Assembly: GCA_964457335.1 (NCBI GenBank)
Contig: CAYWGD010000020.1
Location: forward strand, 16,444 to 80,443
Reading direction: 5' to 3'
DNA: 64,000 nt
Source: CAJBVW01 sp964457335
GTDB lineage: Bacteria; Myxococcota_A; UBA796; SXON01
Shown here in pieces: positions 25,575 through 33,786 of this stretch (the stretch's first letter is position 1; each line of letters opens with the position of its first letter). Below the pieces are notes generated by a model. That model worked only from the letters and a program-made list of their open reading frames with translations, did not search any database and was not told where the DNA came from. A program made the position numbers and the translations under genes.

Positions 25575-28500
25575 TCAGGCTCCGAACCAGCGGAGCACGC
25601 GCGCGTAGGCGCCGGGGTCGCCGTACTCGGCCGCGAGATCGACGTCGTCCCCGCACAACCCCACGAAGCGCATCCGCAGGGTCCGGCGCGCGACCTCGCC
25701 GCCGTCGGCCGCCGCGTCCACGGTGAGGGCGAACTCCAGCGTGCGCGCGCCCCACCAGGGGTGCGCCAGGACCAGCCGCGCGTGCCGCAGGCCGGGGCGT
25801 CGCTCGACGCGACACCCGCGCACGAGCGGCGCCAGGACGTGCAGGAAGTCGGCGTCCGGCATCGGCCGCCCGCGCTCCACGGCCGCGCCCGCCCGGCAGA
25901 GCGACGCGAGGAAGCGGATGAGCTCCCCCAGCGGCGCGCGCGCCCCGAACGCGAAGGCGTGCTTCAGCACCCAGTCGAAGCGCTCCGCGGCGCCGTCGCT
26001 GCTCGCCCGGTGGCCCGCCCACCGGGCCGCGAGGGCCTCGGCGTCGATGTCGGGCGTGTACCAGGGCAGAAACGGCGAGAACAGCTCCGTGGAGCGGTGC
26101 CGCCGGTTCAGCCCGGCGAGCTCGAACATCTCGTCGATCGTGCCGCTCCGGAGCAGGTAGCTCGGTGAGATCACGGGCACGAGGATCCGGCTCCGGAAGG
26201 CGCCCTCGCGGAAGCGGAGCCGCCAGAGCGCGTCGTCGGGATCCTCGGCGACGTCGATGAGGTAGGGCCGGAGCCCGCCCCCTTCGAGGGCCCGCGCGAG
26301 CGGCAGGGCGAAGCGCTCGCGGTCCTCGCTGGCGTAGCTGATCGCGACGTCGAACATCTCCCCTCGCGAATAGCGGTGGAGCGGCCGCTGGACGGGGCGC
26401 CCCTCGTACCAGCGGTACACGCGCTGGAGCTCGGGATCGTGCTCCTCCACGAGGTAGGCGTAGACGCCGCGGTAGAGCCCCGCGCGGATCCCCGTCATCT
26501 TGGGCTGCCCGAGCAGGCCGAGGTCGGCCGGGAGCCCGCCCGGGTAGCGCTCCTCCGCGGCGAAGCGCGCCCACGCCGCGGGGTCGGTCACGCGCACCCG
26601 GGTCGCCTCGGCGTCGGCCGCGAGGAGCGCGTCCATAAACGTGGCGTAGTCGACCGGGATCCAGCCGGCGTGGGAGGCCGGGGGCGCCGCGGGCCGAGGC
26701 GACGGCTCCGGGGGTGGGAGGGCGCGCGCGTCGGTGGTCGCGCGCGGGCCGAACCACTCGTCGAGGTGCTCGTCGAGGCGCCACAGGCGCACCCCCTGGC
26801 GGTGCGCCGTGGCGAGCAGCGCGCCGTCCGCGGACCACGCGGCGGCCGAGGTGCGGCCCTCCGGGGGGTAGAAGCACGCCAGGTCCTCGTCGCGGTCGCC
26901 CCGCGAGAGCTGGATCGGGTCGTCGCCCGAGCGCAGGACCGGCGCGCCGCGGATCCAGGCGGGCCACCGGCCGGAGAGGACGCGCGGGGTCCCCCCCACG
27001 CGCTCCCCGGTCTCGGCCCGGTAGATCCCGTTGCCCGAGAGGACGAGGGTGCCGGTCTCGTCGAAGGCGCCCCGCCCGCGCGCCCGGATGTGCACGTCCG
27101 GCTCCGTCGGGCCGGGCGCCGTCCGCCAGGCGTAGAAGTCGCCCCCCTTCCCCACGCCGTACAGGCCGCCCGTCGGGTGCCAGCCGAAGTCGTACGGCGA
27201 CCCGCCGAGCGGCCCCTCGATCGCGAAGTACGACTGCGCCTCCCACGCCTTCTCGCGGGCCGCGGGGTTCCAGACCGCGATCTTCCCGTTCTCGTGCGCC
27301 ACGGCGAGCGACGTTCCGTCCGGCGACCAGCAGATGCCGTAGGCGTGCCCGATGTGGATCCCGATGGTGAGCGGCAGCTCCCCGAGCCGCTTCCCGTGGC
27401 GGTCGACGAAGAGGACGGGGCTCGACCCGAGCGCCAGCCGCTCGCCATCCGGGTGCCAGGCGAAGGTGCTCACCCGCGCGGCGTCGAGGACGCGCCCCTC
27501 CAATGTACGCAGGTCCCAGACGTGGAGGCGGCGGTCCGTCCCGTCGACCTCGACCAGCGCCGCGAGCGCCGTGCGGTCGTGGTTGAAGCGGAGCTCGATC
27601 GTCCACCCTTCCATCGGGAGCCACCCGCAGGAGGGGATGCGCTGGATCGGCGCGAGGGACCCGGACGCGCGGGTGACCGCCTCGGACGTCGCGCGGGGCG
27701 GCTCCTCGTCGGCGTCGAGCCCGTCGAACGCGGCCAGCGGGCCCCGGACGTCGAGCGCGAGCACCACGTCCTCGATGCCGGACACGAGCAACTGGCGGGC
27801 GGGCGCGTGCCAGGCGAGCCCGAACAGGTGCGCGTGGGGCCCGCTCAGGGTCGCCACGGGCACCGCCAGCTCCGGGTGCCAGAGGGACAGCCCCTCCTCG
27901 TAGTGGCAGGTGGCGAGGAGCCCGCCGCCCGGGCTCCAGGCAAACCGCGTGGGCGCGCGCATCGCGATGGGGCGGCGCTCGGCCCCGGTCTCCACGTCGA
28001 GCACGCGCAGGGCCCGCGCCTCGCGGTCGTACCAGACGAGCTCCCGCCCGGCGGGGTGCCACTTCATCGACGGAAACGGATCCACCTGCGCGTCGTGCGC
28101 GGCGAGCGTGGTGCCCGCGGCCGGATCCAGGATCCGGATGCTCCCCTGCGTCGCGACGGCGACCACGTCGCGGCCCGGCGCGAAGGCGACCGCGCCCGCC
28201 GACTGCACGCCCGGTAGCTCCCAGGTCTCGAGCGTCCGCAGCTCCGTGATGCGCACGTGCCCGTCCCCCCAGGCGGTGACCAACCAGCGGCCCGAGTCCG
28301 AGAACGCGGGGATCGCGAGGCCGCCGTAGTACAGCGCGACCGTCGAGCCGGGCGGCCGGCGATCGGCCGGCGGGACCTCGACGGCGCGCGGCTCGAGCCA
28401 CGCCCCGGTGATCGCGTCGCAGCGGTGCAGCACGAACCCGTCGGTCAGGAGCGTGACCGTGAACTCGTCGTCGTCGAGCGCGATCCCGACCACGCCCTCG

Positions 28501-29012
28501 TCGGGCCCCAGCGTCGCGCGGCCCTCCCACACGAGCTCACCGGCACGGAGGTCGAAGCACCGCACCGAGCCGTCGCGCGCGGCCGCCCAGGCCCGCTCGC
28601 CCTCGCGGGAGGGGTGGAGGCAGCGGAACTGCCGTTCCTGGAAGCGACCGCTCGGGGAGAGGCGGAGGACGCCCGACACCAGCGCCGGCACCGCCCAGGC
28701 GCTCGGCGCGCCCGGCGGGGGGTCCCAGCCGAAGCACGTCTCCAGCGGCCCGGGCGGGAGCCCGAAGGCTGCGTCCACGCCGTCGTCGGGCGGCAGCGGC
28801 GGCCCTTCCGGCACGGTGGCGACGCGACGCTGCGGGGACGGGACGCTCGCTCCGCGCAGCTCCGCCTCCAGGCGCGTGATCTCGGCGAGCACCCGCAGGC
28901 GGGCGAGCGCGGCCGCGTGGCCCTCCTGGATGGTGCCCGGGCGGCGGCAGAGCGCCTCCACCGCGTCGAGCTGTTGCCGCAGGCGCGCGATCTTCCCGTG
29001 CAAAGGCGACAT
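25575..29012 (-). CDS. WD40-repeat protein with C-terminal TIR domain
   Basis: 1145 residues. An N-terminal coiled coil (about 5-55) is followed by about 700 residues of WD40-type beta-propeller blades (WHPAGRELVWYDRE, FAWSPGGGLLATCHYEEG, ICWSPDGTSLAVAHENGKIA, AAWSADGALLATAHRQGVRL), probably two propellers. A TIR domain begins near residue 885 (MFDVAISYASEDRERFALPL). A Glu in GTIDEMFEL occupies the place of the catalytic Glu of NADase TIRs. The last 130 residues have unknown fold. Sensor-plus-TIR proteins often act in antiphage immunity or regulated NAD depletion, but a signalling role is equally possible. No partner nuclease or cyclase gene adjoins it. TAGCCC lies six bases before the ATG. 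Confidence 0.85.
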   Translation of the reverse strand: MSPLHGKIARLRQQLDAVEALCRRPGTIQEGHAAALARLRVLAEITRLEAELRGASVPSPQRRVATVPEGPPLPPDDGVDAAFGLPPGPLETCFGWDPPPGAPSAWAVPALVSGVLRLSPSGRFQERQFRCLHPSREGERAWAAARDGSVRCFDLRAGELVWEGRATLGPDEGVVGIALDDDEFTVTLLTDGFVLHRCDAITGAWLEPRAVEVPPADRRPPGSTVALYYGGLAIPAFSDSGRWLVTAWGDGHVRITELRTLETWELPGVQSAGAVAFAPGRDVVAVATQGSIRILDPAAGTTLAAHDAQVDPFPSMKWHPAGRELVWYDREARALRVLDVETGAERRPIAMRAPTRFAWSPGGGLLATCHYEEGLSLWHPELAVPVATLSGPHAHLFGLAWHAPARQLLVSGIEDVVLALDVRGPLAAFDGLDADEEPPRATSEAVTRASGSLAPIQRIPSCGWLPMEGWTIELRFNHDRTALAALVEVDGTDRRLHVWDLRTLEGRVLDAARVSTFAWHPDGERLALGSSPVLFVDRHGKRLGELPLTIGIHIGHAYGICWSPDGTSLAVAHENGKIAVWNPAAREKAWEAQSYFAIEGPLGGSPYDFGWHPTGGLYGVGKGGDFYAWRTAPGPTEPDVHIRARGRGAFDETGTLVLSGNGIYRAETGERVGGTPRVLSGRWPAWIRGAPVLRSGDDPIQLSRGDRDEDLACFYPPEGRTSAAAWSADGALLATAHRQGVRLWRLDEHLDEWFGPRATTDARALPPPEPSPRPAAPPASHAGWIPVDYATFMDALLAADAEATRVRVTDPAAWARFAAEERYPGGLPADLGLLGQPKMTGIRAGLYRGVYAYLVEEHDPELQRVYRWYEGRPVQRPLHRYSRGEMFDVAISYASEDRERFALPLARALEGGGLRPYLIDVAEDPDDALWRLRFREGAFRSRILVPVISPSYLLRSGTIDEMFELAGLNRRHRSTELFSPFLPWYTPDIDAEALAARWAGHRASSDGAAERFDWVLKHAFAFGARAPLGELIRFLASLCRAGAAVERGRPMPDADFLHVLAPLVRGCRVERRPGLRHARLVLAHPWWGARTLEFALTVDAAADGGEVARRTLRMRFVGLCGDDVDLAAEYGDPGAYARVLRWFGA

Positions 29013-29018
29013 CTGGCA

Positions 29019-29024
29019 GGGCTA
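29019..29024 (-). promoter_or_regulatory. -10-like hexamer TAGCCC before WD40-TIR gene
   Basis: The hexamer is six bases before the ATG at 29012, with no ribosome-binding site, in the divergent gap shared with the porin-like gene, which has TAGAGG 21 bases before its own ATG. Confidence 0.35.
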
Positions 29025-29109
29025 ACACCCCTTCCTCCCGCCGCCCTGCTCCGCCGGATAGCGACGGCGGGCGGCACGGCGATAGAGGGGGGCGCCCAGG
29101 ATCGCCGCC

Positions 29110-30510
29110 ATGTCCATCGTGCTCGCCCTCGTCGTGTCGGCGCTCGCCGTCGACCCCGCCTCGCTCGAATACGAGTACCGCGGCCCCTCGGGCGAAGGCA
29201 CGCGCACGGGCGCGGAGATCGTGGCGCTCGTCCGGGCGGCCCCCCGCGCGGAGCACCTCGTGAAGGGGGCGGCGGACAACGACTGGCGGCCCTGGAACCA
29301 GGTGCCGGAGCTGGCGCGGCTGTGGTTGGAGTCGGATCATGGGGCGGGGGGTGCCCCCCCGCAACGCCCCCCCGACGTCGAGGAGGGGGAGGCCGGGGCC
29401 GAACCCGCGCCCGTTCCCACCGCGACGCCGGCCGACGCAGAGCCGGACGAGGCGCCGGAGGCGCCCAAAATTGCCGAAGGCGGCTCCAAGGCCTCCCCCC
29501 GCGCCGCCGTGCGCGTCGGTGGCGACGTGCGGATCGGGTTCGTCGCCTCCAACCTCGAGCGGCTCGGCGCCGCGGGCGACCCGCCGCCGGCCGGCTTCGT
29601 GGTGTCGCGGGCGCGCCCGATCGTCGACGTGTCGCTCGGCGAGTGGCTCGCGGGCCGCGTGGCCGTCGAGGTGCGCCAGGACGACGCCACCACCACCTAC
29701 GCGGACACGGGCCTCTCGTTCGACGTGCGCGACTGGGCCGAGGGCTGGTCGATCCAGGGCCGGGAGATCTGGCTCGCGGCCCGCGCCGGCACGACGTTCC
29801 GGCACGAGGTGCGCGTCGGCCTGCAGGAGCCCGCCTTCGGCGTGCGCGAGACCTACGAGGACGACTACCCCTTCGCGGGCGAGGCCCGCGCGGACCTCGC
29901 GCGCCGCACCGGGCTCATCCCCGAGGAGGACCTCGGCATCGGCTGGCGCGGCGCCCTCGGGGACACCTGGGCGTTCGACGTCCAGGTGCTCAACGGCAGC
30001 GGCGGCACCCGGCTCGACCAGAACGCCGGCAAGGACTTCGTCGCGCGGGTGGCGGCCTCGCCGGGCGACCTCGTCACCGTGTCGGCCTCGGGCCTCCTCG
30101 GCGCGCGCGGGGAGGACGCCTCGGGCAACCAGGCCCAGGGCGAGCTCGCCCTCGAGGTGCGCGGGGCCCGCCAGCGCGTGCTGATCGAGGGCATCGTCGG
30201 CGCCACCACCGAGGATCGGCTCGACACGTTCTTCTCGGCGGCCGCGGCCAGCGGCGCGTGGGACTTCCCCGTCGAGAGCACCGCGCTGTCCGAGGTCACC
30301 CTGGTCGGGCGCGTGCAGTACTACGACCCCGTCGCGGGCTGGGACGCGCCGGACGGCTGGTGGGCCTACGGCGCCGGCGCCTGGGCGGGCTGGCAGGTCC
30401 TGCCCGAGCAGCGCGTCCGCACCGGCGCCACCTGGCAGTCGTACGTGCCGCAGGACTCGGCCCTGCCGATCGAGCACGAGGTGGTGGCGGAGGTCGTGTG
30501 GCAGTTCTGA
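29110..30510 (+). CDS. Porin-like outer-membrane protein with GYF_2-like N-terminus
   Basis: 466 residues. A short signal peptide (MSIVLALVVSALA) is followed by about 50 residues (LEYEYRGPSGEGTRTGAEIV ... DWRPWNQVPEL) resembling the GYF_2 domain, which is normally cytoplasmic. A copy of the GC-palindrome repeat encodes residues 76-89 (DHGAGGAPPQRPPD), then a Pro/Glu/Ala linker to about 130. The rest is a beta-barrel of alternating strands (VRVGGDVRIGF, GRVAVEVRQDD, EHEVVAEVVWQF) ending in Phe, as outer-membrane barrels do, and is like phosphate-selective porin O/P proteins. It overlaps the next lipoprotein gene by 13 bases, so the two are probably made together. Confidence 0.75.
   Translation: MSIVLALVVSALAVDPASLEYEYRGPSGEGTRTGAEIVALVRAAPRAEHLVKGAADNDWRPWNQVPELARLWLESDHGAGGAPPQRPPDVEEGEAGAEPAPVPTATPADAEPDEAPEAPKIAEGGSKASPRAAVRVGGDVRIGFVASNLERLGAAGDPPPAGFVVSRARPIVDVSLGEWLAGRVAVEVRQDDATTTYADTGLSFDVRDWAEGWSIQGREIWLAARAGTTFRHEVRVGLQEPAFGVRETYEDDYPFAGEARADLARRTGLIPEEDLGIGWRGALGDTWAFDVQVLNGSGGTRLDQNAGKDFVARVAASPGDLVTVSASGLLGARGEDASGNQAQGELALEVRGARQRVLIEGIVGATTEDRLDTFFSAAAASGAWDFPVESTALSEVTLVGRVQYYDPVAGWDAPDGWWAYGAGAWAGWQVLPEQRVRTGATWQSYVPQDSALPIEHEVVAEVVWQF
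29335..29373 (+). repeat. GC-palindrome element in the porin linker
   Basis: GATCATGGGGCGGGGGG, minimal spacer, then CCCCCCCGCAACGCCCCCCC. Sense and in frame, it encodes DHGAGGAPPQRPPD between the GYF_2-like region and the barrel. Confidence 0.88.
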
Positions 30511-31685
30511 AGCGGGCGGGCGGGCTCGGCGGGCGCCTCGCGGGCCTCGCGCTCCCGCTGCTCGCGGCGTGCGGCGTCGGGAAGATGCTCCCCGGCCCGC
30601 CCGTGCTCTCGTCCGCCGAGCGCGCGTCGTGGGACGCGCCGGTCCCGTCGGCCGCCCGCTACACGGGCCCGCCGCGCGTGAGCGCGCCGGTCCTCCCGCT
30701 CCAGATCTGGGGGCTCCAGTACGCGCTCGACGTCGTGCTCGTGAGCCGGCACCCCGACTGGAGCATGCACGAGTACGCTCGCGTCGACCTCCCCGAGGGC
30801 TCCCTCTGGCTCGCGAAGGACGCCGACGCGCGGGGGAACCAGTCCATCGTGGCCGACCTCCCCGACATCGCGTCGTGGATCCCGGAGGTGCCGGCCCCGC
30901 GCGTGTCCGGCAAGCTCGAGGTCATCGACCGGTCGACCGCCACCCGCGCCGATCTCCGCTTCGCCTACACGAACGTGGACGGCGAGCCCGTCGTCGTGAC
31001 CTACGCCGGACCCATGCCGACGGAGCCGTCGAAGCCGCGCAACGGCAACACGATGGGGCACAGCCGCGCCACCGTCGCCGCGCTCCTGGACCTGCACCTG
31101 TTCCGGCCGGGCGGCGAGGCCACGGTGACCATCGGCGGGGTCGACCACGGCATCAAGCGGATGCTCGGGCTGTACCCGCTGAAGTTCCTCCTCGCGCAGA
31201 CCCAGGCCGGCTTCGCGATCGCCGACTTCCGCGTCGAGGGCGGCGCCCACGGATTCCGGCTCACCCGGCCCGCCGGCGACGAGCCGTGGCCCACCCGCTC
31301 CACCGAGGACTGGACGGTGTCGAACGGCTGGCTCCGCCGCGAGGGGGCGGTCACCGCGCTGCGCTACCACCTGCACGACGGCGAGATCGACCGCGCCGAG
31401 GTCCAGCAGGCGGGCATCGCGGAGCCCATCGCCACCTTCGTGTTCCGGCCCCCGATCCCGGACCTGCGCCGGCCCTTCGAGGGCGTGGTGGAGTCCGCGT
31501 TCGTCGTCGACGTGGCGGGCCAGCCGGCGCACGGCACGGGGCGCGTGCTCGCGCGCTCGACCCCGGAGGGCGCCACCGTGGAGATGATCCCCGAGGAGCC
31601 CCGCTGGTTCGCGGACCGGCCGATGCGCACGGACGTGACCTTCGCGGAGGGCGGCTACCGGGTGCGGATCGTGCGCGCCGACTGA
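30498..31685 (+). CDS. Lipoprotein of unknown function
   Basis: 395 residues if translation starts at GTG 30498, which overlaps the porin-like gene by 13 bases; no ATG is available before the signal peptide. GRLAGLALPLLAAC gives a lipoprotein signal. The mature part is rich in beta strands (VLPLQIWGLQYALDVVLVSR, LRFAYTNVDGEPVVVTYAGP, VESAFVVDVAGQPAHG) with no recognisable enzyme motif. The family is not recognised. The overlap suggests it works with the porin-like protein in the envelope. Confidence 0.7.
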   Translation: MAVLKRAGGLGGRLAGLALPLLAACGVGKMLPGPPVLSSAERASWDAPVPSAARYTGPPRVSAPVLPLQIWGLQYALDVVLVSRHPDWSMHEYARVDLPEGSLWLAKDADARGNQSIVADLPDIASWIPEVPAPRVSGKLEVIDRSTATRADLRFAYTNVDGEPVVVTYAGPMPTEPSKPRNGNTMGHSRATVAALLDLHLFRPGGEATVTIGGVDHGIKRMLGLYPLKFLLAQTQAGFAIADFRVEGGAHGFRLTRPAGDEPWPTRSTEDWTVSNGWLRREGAVTALRYHLHDGEIDRAEVQQAGIAEPIATFVFRPPIPDLRRPFEGVVESAFVVDVAGQPAHGTGRVLARSTPEGATVEMIPEEPRWFADRPMRTDVTFAEGGYRVRIVRAD

Positions 31686-31721
31686 CCCGGTCCCGGACGG
31701 CGCGCCGGGTTAGAAGCGGCC

Positions 31722-32489
31722 ATGCTCCAGATCGCCGACCGCACCTTCCAGAGCCGCCTCATCCTCGGCACCGGCAAGTACCCGGACTTCGCCACGATGC
31801 GGGCCTGCCACCTCGCCGCCGAGACCGAGATGGTCACCCTCGCCATCCGCCGGGTGGATCTCGGCGCGCCCAAGGGCGAGAACATCCTCGAGTTCATCGA
31901 CCGCTCGAAGATCCACGTCCTCCCCAACACGGCGGGCTGCTACACGGCAGAGGACGCGATCCTCACCTCGCGCCTCGCCCGCGAGCTCCTCGGGACGAAC
32001 TGGATCAAGCTCGAGGTGATCGGGGACCCGGACACGCTCTTCCCGTGCGCCGAGGGCACGCTGGAGGCCGCGCGCGTGCTCGTCCGCGACGGCTTCGTGG
32101 TGCTCCCGTACATCTCGGACGATCCCGTGCTCTGCAAGCGGCTCGCCGAGATCGGCTGCGCCGCGGTCATGCCGCTCGCCGCGCCGATCGGCTCGGGCCT
32201 CGGCATCCGGAACCCCACGAACCTCCGCATCATCGTCGAGCAGGCCAAGGTGCCCGTCATCGTCGACGCGGGGGTGGGCACCGCGTCGGACGCCGCCCTG
32301 GCGCTCGAGCTCGGCGCCGACGCCGTGCTGCTCAACACCGCCGTGGCGGGCGCGAAGGATCCGGTCCGCATGGCCACCGCGATGAAGCTCGCCGTCCAGG
32401 CCGGCGACCTCGCCGCCGGAGCCGGCCGCATCCCGCGCAAGCTCTACGCGAGCGCGTCGAGCCCGCTCGAGGGCATCATCAACACGTGA
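31722..32489 (+). CDS. thiG: Thiazole synthase ThiG
   Basis: 255 residues, family-normal. ThiG builds the thiazole phosphate of thiamine from deoxyxylulose phosphate, dehydroglycine and ThiS-thiocarboxylate. RLILGTGKYPDFATM, VLPNTAGCYTAEDA and PVIVDAGVGTASDAALALEL are typical, and the Schiff-base Lys is in NWIKLEVIGD. TAGAAG lies five bases before the ATG and no ribosome-binding site is present, so a leaderless transcript is likely. The 36-base upstream gap is too short for a thiamine pyrophosphate riboswitch. It overlaps the next gene by GTGA. ThiS, ThiF and ThiH/O are not in view. Confidence 0.95.
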   Translation: MLQIADRTFQSRLILGTGKYPDFATMRACHLAAETEMVTLAIRRVDLGAPKGENILEFIDRSKIHVLPNTAGCYTAEDAILTSRLARELLGTNWIKLEVIGDPDTLFPCAEGTLEAARVLVRDGFVVLPYISDDPVLCKRLAEIGCAAVMPLAAPIGSGLGIRNPTNLRIIVEQAKVPVIVDAGVGTASDAALALELGADAVLLNTAVAGAKDPVRMATAMKLAVQAGDLAAGAGRIPRKLYASASSPLEGIINT

Positions 32490-33040
32490 TCGTCGGCATC
32501 ACCTGCGGCGGACCGGACCTCGTCCCGCGCGTCCGCGACGCGCTCGCCGCGGGGATCGACCGGGTGCTCGTCCGGGAGCCGGCGCTCCCCGCGGGCATCG
32601 ACGCCGTCGCGCTCGATCACCCCGGCCGCGTCGTCCTGCACACGCGCATGCCGGGCGCCCGTGACCGCGCGGGTGCCCTCCCGGTGGGCCTGCACTTCGC
32701 GAGCGACGCGCCGCGGGCCACGTGGACGGGGACCTTCAGCGTCAGCACCCACTCCGTGGAGGAGGCGCGCCTCGCGCGGGAGGCCGGCGCCGCGTGGGTG
32801 CTCCTCTCCCCGATCTGGCCGTCGCCGTCGAAGCCCGGCGACACGCGCCCCGCGCTGGGCGTGGCCGTGCTCGGCGCGGTCGGCGGCTGTGTCGCCCTCG
32901 GCGGCGTGACGCCCGCGCGCGTGGCGGCCTGCCGCGCGGCGGGCGCCTACGGGGTGGCCGGCCTGGGCGGGATCTTCGGGGCCGCGGACGTGGCGGAGGC
33001 GGTGCGCGCGTGGCGCGCCGCGTGGGCGCTCAGAACGTGA
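32486..33040 (+). CDS. ThiE/TenI-like thiamine phosphate synthase homologue
   Basis: 184 residues from GTG at 32486, overlapping the thiG stop. The fold is a short TIM barrel: DRVLVREPALPAG at the place of the ThiE pyrimidine-binding strand, STHSVEEARLAREAGAAWVL, the PPi loop-like LLSPIWPSPSKPGDTRPALG and the end ALGGVTPARVAACRAAGAYG. Coupling to thiG argues for joining thiazole and pyrimidine moieties or, as for TenI, aromatising the thiazole. It is about 25 residues shorter than ThiE. TenI versus ThiE cannot be decided by eye. Confidence 0.85.
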   Translation: MIVGITCGGPDLVPRVRDALAAGIDRVLVREPALPAGIDAVALDHPGRVVLHTRMPGARDRAGALPVGLHFASDAPRATWTGTFSVSTHSVEEARLAREAGAAWVLLSPIWPSPSKPGDTRPALGVAVLGAVGGCVALGGVTPARVAACRAAGAYGVAGLGGIFGAADVAEAVRAWRAAWALRT

Positions 33041-33329
33041 AGACCTCTTCGTCGTAGCAGGCGCCCGCCGCCACGTCGGCGCACTCCGCCTCGTAGAGGC
33101 AGGTCAGCTGATCGTCGAAGCTCTCGCGGAGCTGCGTGTCCGACCACGTCGCGTACAGCTTCTCCTGCGTCTCGCACTGCTCCTTGCACTCGGCGGAGCT
33201 CATGCGCTCCGTGCCCGGGTTCTCGCAGGCGACGAGCTTGTCGCACACCTGCTCGCAGGTCGGCGAGCAACCCCCGAGCAGGAGGCCGCCGAGGAGCAGG
33301 AGGCTACGGGAAGTTCTTGATCGGAGCAC
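33030..33329 (-). CDS. Small Cys-rich lipoprotein
   Basis: 99 residues from GTG at 33329, chosen because SLLLLGGLLLGGC gives an ideal lipoprotein signal at the N-terminus; the longer upstream frame is the neighbour in another register. The start lies 26 bases inside the end of the upstream lipoprotein gene. The mature part has regularly spaced cysteines (CEQVCDKLVACENP, CKEQCETQ, CLYEAECADVAAGAC), implying disulfides in the periplasm or outside. Family not recognised. Its 3' end overlaps the convergent thiE-like gene by 11 bases. Confidence 0.65.
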   Translation of the reverse strand: MLRSRTSRSLLLLGGLLLGGCSPTCEQVCDKLVACENPGTERMSSAECKEQCETQEKLYATWSDTQLRESFDDQLTCLYEAECADVAAGACYDEEVFTF

Positions 33330-33705
33330 AGTAGTTCTTGTCCAGGAGATCGCAGCTCGTCTGCGCGACGCAGTCCATCCAGAGCGCGGCCTGCTGCTCG
33401 TTCTCGAGGGAGATGTCGTCGTCCCCCGAGGCCCGCTCATTCGGAGTGTAGTTCCCGATCTCGCCGGCGCGGTTCATCGCGCTCTCGCAGTGCGCGACGC
33501 AGCGCGACACCATCTCGGCGCGGCCGGAGGGGCCTTCCTTGCCCGGGATCTGGATGTTGCACTGCCCGTCGCCATCCCCGAAGAGCTTCTCGCACGAGTC
33601 GTAGCAGCTCGGCCCGACGGCGCACTCGTCGCCGCCCGGGCAGTCGGGGTTGCACGCGCCCGCGAGGGCGGCGAAGACGAGCAGGAACACGGTGGACGCG
33701 CGCAT
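33304..33705 (-). CDS. Small Cys-rich lipoprotein
   Basis: 133 residues from ATG at 33705. STVFLLVFAALAGAC is the lipoprotein signal. Cysteine pairs (CPGGDECAVGPSCYDSCEKL, CVAHCESAM, CVAQTSC) follow the same pattern as the downstream lipoprotein, so the two are probably related and co-transcribed. Function unknown. A GGGAG-type site precedes the ATG, and TACGCT lies about 26 bases upstream. Confidence 0.7.
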   Translation of the reverse strand: MRASTVFLLVFAALAGACNPDCPGGDECAVGPSCYDSCEKLFGDGDGQCNIQIPGKEGPSGRAEMVSRCVAHCESAMNRAGEIGNYTPNERASGDDDISLENEQQAALWMDCVAQTSCDLLDKNYCAPIKNFP

Positions 33706-33772
33706 GGGCTCCCCTCTCGGCCGCGGAGCGTAGTCACTGCGAGCGGCCCGTGCAAGCGCGCCGCCAGGACGG

Positions 33773-33778
33773 TAGCCT
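33773..33778 (+). promoter_or_regulatory. -10-like hexamer TAGCCT before GT4 gene
   Basis: TAGCCT is eight bases before the ATG at 33787, and no ribosome-binding site is visible. Confidence 0.3.
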
Positions 33779-33786
33779 CCGGGCGG

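Noticed and set aside
22356..31685. Very long plus frames running into the PHP and 30498 lipoprotein genes
   Set aside because: The upstream parts lie opposite real minus-strand genes. The lipobox-bearing starts at 24192 and 30498 are better supported.
31686..31721. Thiamine pyrophosphate riboswitch before thiG
   Set aside because: The gap is 36 bases, far too short, and no thi-box sequence is visible.
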